From Desulfosudis oleivorans (GTDB lineage: Bacteria > Desulfobacterota > Desulfobacteria > Desulfobacterales > SURF-7): a stretch of 64,000 bases of DNA. Below, one piece after another: positions 61,412 to 64,000 of this stretch (positions are counted from its first letter, which is position 1; each line of letters starts with the position of its first letter). Both the position numbers and the translations under genes were made by a program. The notes below the pieces were generated by a model that saw nothing but the letters and a program-made list of their open reading frames with translations, did not search any database and was not told the DNA's origin. The stretch lies in contig DYJD01000013.1 in assembly GCA_020723325.1 (NCBI GenBank), forward strand, positions 62,001 to 126,000, read 5' to 3'.

Positions 61412-62371
61412 TTATTCAAAAAATTGATCCAAATTCGTTTCCATAATTTCAAACTCCGCCCATAACGGTAAATGATCCGACAATTGGTAAGTCATCGCAT
61501 CATATTCAGTTTTGGGCATATTGGGAGAAAAAAAAGCATCGTAATAATTGATGACACCCGCCTTCCCTATCACGCACTCGGTATTTTCTTGGTAATAGGC
61601 GATTTGATCATAGTGGGCGTCTTGTTTCAGGTTTGTCTTAATAGTTTGAATCTTTGCCGGTATAGTCAGTCCGTGTTTTTCTAAAGCCTTAAATGCTTCG
61701 CTGCTCAAGCCCGGAATATTGAAATCACCTAAAACGAAAATGTCAGGATCATCAAGTTTCGATTCTTTCTTGCGGTCACCAATCCATTTCGTTATCATCT
61801 CAATTTCCTTTGCCCTTGCCTTGATACCGCCTTTTGAATTCCATTGTATATGCACAGTGATCAGCACAAAATCGAATGAACCGGCATTGAATGATACCAT
61901 ATAGGGTGGCCGCCAAGGTACACTCATATCTGTTTTTGGAACACCAGCTTCGCCTAAAAAATCATCAGTAATAAAAAGTTCAGCAGCCATACCGGTAAAT
62001 CTCATAACCCGGTTGTCATATACAAAAGCCAGCCGTTCATCGTTGCCGGGTCTTTTGGGTTGACCGGCGGGATCATTGAATATCACTTTCCAATACGGTC
62101 CCATCACTTCAAGCATACGTTTCAAATCTTTTAGGTCCTGGCGCAATTCTTGGACGGCGATCACATCAAAATTCGAACAGATTTCCGCTAAAGCATTAAT
62201 GGCGTAATTATTTCTCCGCTTTGCTCCAAACTCACGGATATTAAAAGTGGCGATTAGCAGATTTTGGTCAAGTTTTTTGGGCGGGATATCAGCGGATTTA
62301 ATTATTTCTCGAAGTTTTTCAATTTTCTTTGCTTCATCGGCAGACATGGTTTTGTATTGCAAGCCGCTCAT
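61412..62371 (-). CDS. Endonuclease/exonuclease/phosphatase (DNase I-like) family protein
   Basis: A 319-residue EEP-fold hydrolase. Family residues are present: N in ATFNIREFG, E in VIAVQELRQ, H in ITVHIQWN, D and N in VLGDFNIPG, and the final S-D-H in QLSDHLPLWAEF. There is no signal peptide. Substrate (DNA, RNA or phospholipid) cannot be told. It could be cargo of the integrative element, perhaps a nuclease effector. GGAGGTAACACA precedes the ATG. Confidence 0.85.
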   Translation of the reverse strand: MSGLQYKTMSADEAKKIEKLREIIKSADIPPKKLDQNLLIATFNIREFGAKRRNNYAINALAEICSNFDVIAVQELRQDLKDLKRMLEVMGPYWKVIFNDPAGQPKRPGNDERLAFVYDNRVMRFTGMAAELFITDDFLGEAGVPKTDMSVPWRPPYMVSFNAGSFDFVLITVHIQWNSKGGIKARAKEIEMITKWIGDRKKESKLDDPDIFVLGDFNIPGLSSEAFKALEKHGLTIPAKIQTIKTNLKQDAHYDQIAYYQENTECVIGKAGVINYYDAFFSPNMPKTEYDAMTYQLSDHLPLWAEFEIMETNLDQFFE

Positions 62372-62510
62372 TGTGTTACCTCCGTTATCAGGTTATATTT
62401 TTGATAAGTTTGGACGCCAATGAAAAAAGGTTGCTGGCACTTCGATTGTTAAAAAATAGGATCAGTAGCGATTTTTTCATATTTTACTAAGAGATAGATA
62501 GCCAACTCAG

Positions 62511-63185
62511 CTATCTTAAATTCATGAATCCAACAAAATCTCCTATGGCATGAGCTACGATTAGGGGCCATAAATTTCTTTTGTGCGCATACCAATAAGC
62601 AAAAATCAAACCCATAGGCACAATAAATACTGCGGCAATTGGGCCTTGATACAAATGATACAAAAGTCTTATCGCTACACTTGTATTTATTGCTATGGTA
62701 AGATTTTTCAATTTTTCAATGGCAGGTATTAGATATCCTACTACTAACATCTCCTCGAATAGAGGATTAAATAATGAAACGAGAACAATAAGACCAAGGC
62801 TGGCATTACCTTTTGTAATTGCCGGTTGACATGCAAGCTGATAAAATTTAGGAGAGATAGCAGCGGCAATGATAAACAATATATAGTAAAGATAATAGTT
62901 AAAAAGTGCTAAGCCAAAACCGATTCCAGTCATGCCAGCCGACGGTAGAATATTAAAATCAGAAAACTTCCAATCCCTATTGCGCAAGAACCAAAATACA
63001 AATGCTAAAACAACCGATTCATAGATTAGGATAAAAATAAGGTTTTCATTTGTTAATTGATGCGCTTCGCCAGGTGTCAGTAAATAGGATATCGAGCCCC
63101 AAATAAAATAGCCGAAACTGCATGTAACAACCAATATCAATTCCGCTCTATCTGATAAATTTTTAATAATTTCTTTTAGCTTCAT
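62511..63185 (-). CDS. CPBP family intramembrane glutamic endopeptidase
   Basis: A 224-residue membrane protein with about six hydrophobic segments. The Abi/CPBP motifs are FEEMLVVGYL (EE pair), LLYHLYQGP (H), and VAHAIGDFVGF (H-x3-D). Related proteins are CAAX-processing or bacteriocin-immunity proteases. Its start overlaps the stop of the upstream gene by 4 bases, so the two are coupled. Confidence 0.83.
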   Translation of the reverse strand: MKLKEIIKNLSDRAELILVVTCSFGYFIWGSISYLLTPGEAHQLTNENLIFILIYESVVLAFVFWFLRNRDWKFSDFNILPSAGMTGIGFGLALFNYYLYYILFIIAAAISPKFYQLACQPAITKGNASLGLIVLVSLFNPLFEEMLVVGYLIPAIEKLKNLTIAINTSVAIRLLYHLYQGPIAAVFIVPMGLIFAYWYAHKRNLWPLIVAHAIGDFVGFMNLR

Positions 63186-63595
63186 TTACTATTTTTTTCT
63201 TTTATAATCCAATGAAATCGAATCTCACCTTCTGCGGATTTAGGAATTACCTCAACGAATAATTTTTTACCGGTCTCAATTTTTACAACAAGGGAGGCTG
63301 ATCTGCAACTTGTTGGGTCTGAATCTTTCTCATACGGCTCAGATGAAAATGCCTGAAATTCGTATTCTCCTTTCTTTAAAAATATTGATGCAGCCTCCCC
63401 CCCTTTGAGTGTTAACCTTTCCCAATTGTTGCAAGTGATACTACATGGGTGAATATTAAGACTCCCATTGCTTTCTTGCCTTACAAAAACGATCTCCCCA
63501 TATAAACTACCTATACTCTCTGATATAGGATCTGTTGCATATGTCATGGGTATCGTCATTAGGATTATCAAATTAAAATAAAAGAATACTTTCAT
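63182..63595 (-). CDS. Secreted hypothetical protein
   Basis: A 137-residue protein with a signal peptide (YFNLIILMTIPMTYA) and a beta-rich mature part with three cysteines (CSITCN, SCRS). Unrecognised. It sits directly before, and overlaps, the CPBP gene, suggesting a linked role at the cell envelope. Confidence 0.6.
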   Translation of the reverse strand: MKVFFYFNLIILMTIPMTYATDPISESIGSLYGEIVFVRQESNGSLNIHPCSITCNNWERLTLKGGEAASIFLKKGEYEFQAFSSEPYEKDSDPTSCRSASLVVKIETGKKLFVEVIPKSAEGEIRFHWIIKEKNSK

Positions 63596-63663
63596 GGCAG
63601 ACAGATATTAATATGATCAATATATTTTTGGGTCAAGATAGCAGTCAATTTAAAATAGTTGGG

Positions 63664-63993
63664 TCAGGTCAATTTCTTCGCTGTAAATGAAGAGTCGTCC
63701 CCCATGTGAAAATAAAATCTGCCTTCAATTTGGTCCTGTTTTAATTCAGCCCACCCTCTACCAAAAGCCTCATCATTTTCATCCTGCCCTTCCCACGTAA
63801 ACTCAAGCCGATCCACATTCCCGACTGTTTCTATGTTGTAGCCGATCTGTCCTTGCACTAACCCGAATTGAAAGTAGCCGGTTGAATCCTTATCGAACCT
63901 GAAATAGCCGTCCGTTTCCATGTCGATATAGTCTTGACCCCACATTTCCATCTCTGTTATACGCCATTTTCCAAGGTACGGGTTCTTTTTCAT
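63664..63993 (-). CDS. Conserved hypothetical protein, 109 residues
   Basis: The pattern LGKWRITEMEMWGQDYIDME, FQFGLVQGQI, DEAFGRGWAEL and FHMGDDSSFTAKK is a widely seen small soluble family of unknown function that is often strain-variable. It is rich in Trp, Gly and acidic residues and beta-strand-like. Complete, with the start 7 bases from the window edge. Confidence 0.75.
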   Translation of the reverse strand: MKKNPYLGKWRITEMEMWGQDYIDMETDGYFRFDKDSTGYFQFGLVQGQIGYNIETVGNVDRLEFTWEGQDENDEAFGRGWAELKQDQIEGRFYFHMGDDSSFTAKKLT

Positions 63994-64000
63994 ATTATAT

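Overview
The window looks like the chromosome of a Gram-negative anaerobe, most likely a Desulfobacterota (delta-type, sulfate-reducer-like) bacterium. This rests on an NfnAB-type bifurcating transhydrogenase, a large TonB/BtuB-type corrinoid uptake operon under a cobalamin riboswitch, an lnt-prfB-HD-thiEL operon, a GC-rich housekeeping core and many dispersed palindromic repeats. The assignment is by gene content and protein style only; no rRNA is present.

Layout. (1) 1-9.5 kb is defence and mobile DNA: the 3' part of a type I restriction locus (AlbA_2/HATPase regulator, then hsdR). hsdR is cut 67 codons before its end by an 1857-bp IS with matching inverted ends and a 7-bp target duplication. 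RhuM and an AAA-DUF4143 ATPase with its own palindromic operator follow, and the block ends at a 3' fragment of tRNA-Arg (an attachment-site scar). (2) 9.7-22 kb is a worn accessory zone: spliced remains of acyl-CoA dehydrogenase and ligase genes, a Zn/Mn ABC transporter, an NAD-dependent epimerase, a cyclic-nucleotide-binding protein, fragments of a DUF4143 ATPase and of REP-type (RAYT) transposases, a TetR regulon with two near-identical operators, and an ankyrin-repeat protein. (3) 22-30 kb is the corrinoid operon: riboswitch, TonB-dependent receptor, a secreted fusion of a BtuF-like binding protein with CbiZ, TonB, a second BtuF, BtuC and BtuD. (4) 30-48.8 kb is core genome: HD-GYP protein, TatD, NfnAB, ThiD, and convergently ThiE-ThiL, an HD protein, prfB (with its programmed +1 frameshift) and lnt; then a STAS protein, tRNA-Pro, an amidase, tRNA-Leu, tig-clpP-clpX-lon, tRNA-Val and tRNA-Asp. 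(5) From tRNA-Asp onward lies a low-GC integrative element.

That element is the most interesting part. Beside a tyrosine integrase and an excisionase-like HTH protein it carries what looks like its own replication set: a divergent family A DNA polymerase, an XPD/DinG-like helicase with four FeS-type cysteines and a C-terminal HTH, a small protein with an SSB-like acidic tail, and a 1002-residue protein joining a primase-like N-terminus to a UL9-like superfamily 2 helicase. It also carries a sigma-54-type AAA+ regulator that lacks the GAFTGA loop. A 750-bp AT-rich gap with inverted repeats lies between the two divergent halves and is the natural place for an origin or control region. No capsid, tail, packaging or conjugation gene is visible. 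Cargo-like genes (a zinc-ribbon membrane protein, a DNase I-like hydrolase, a CPBP protease, small unknown proteins) follow to the window's end, and the right boundary is not seen.
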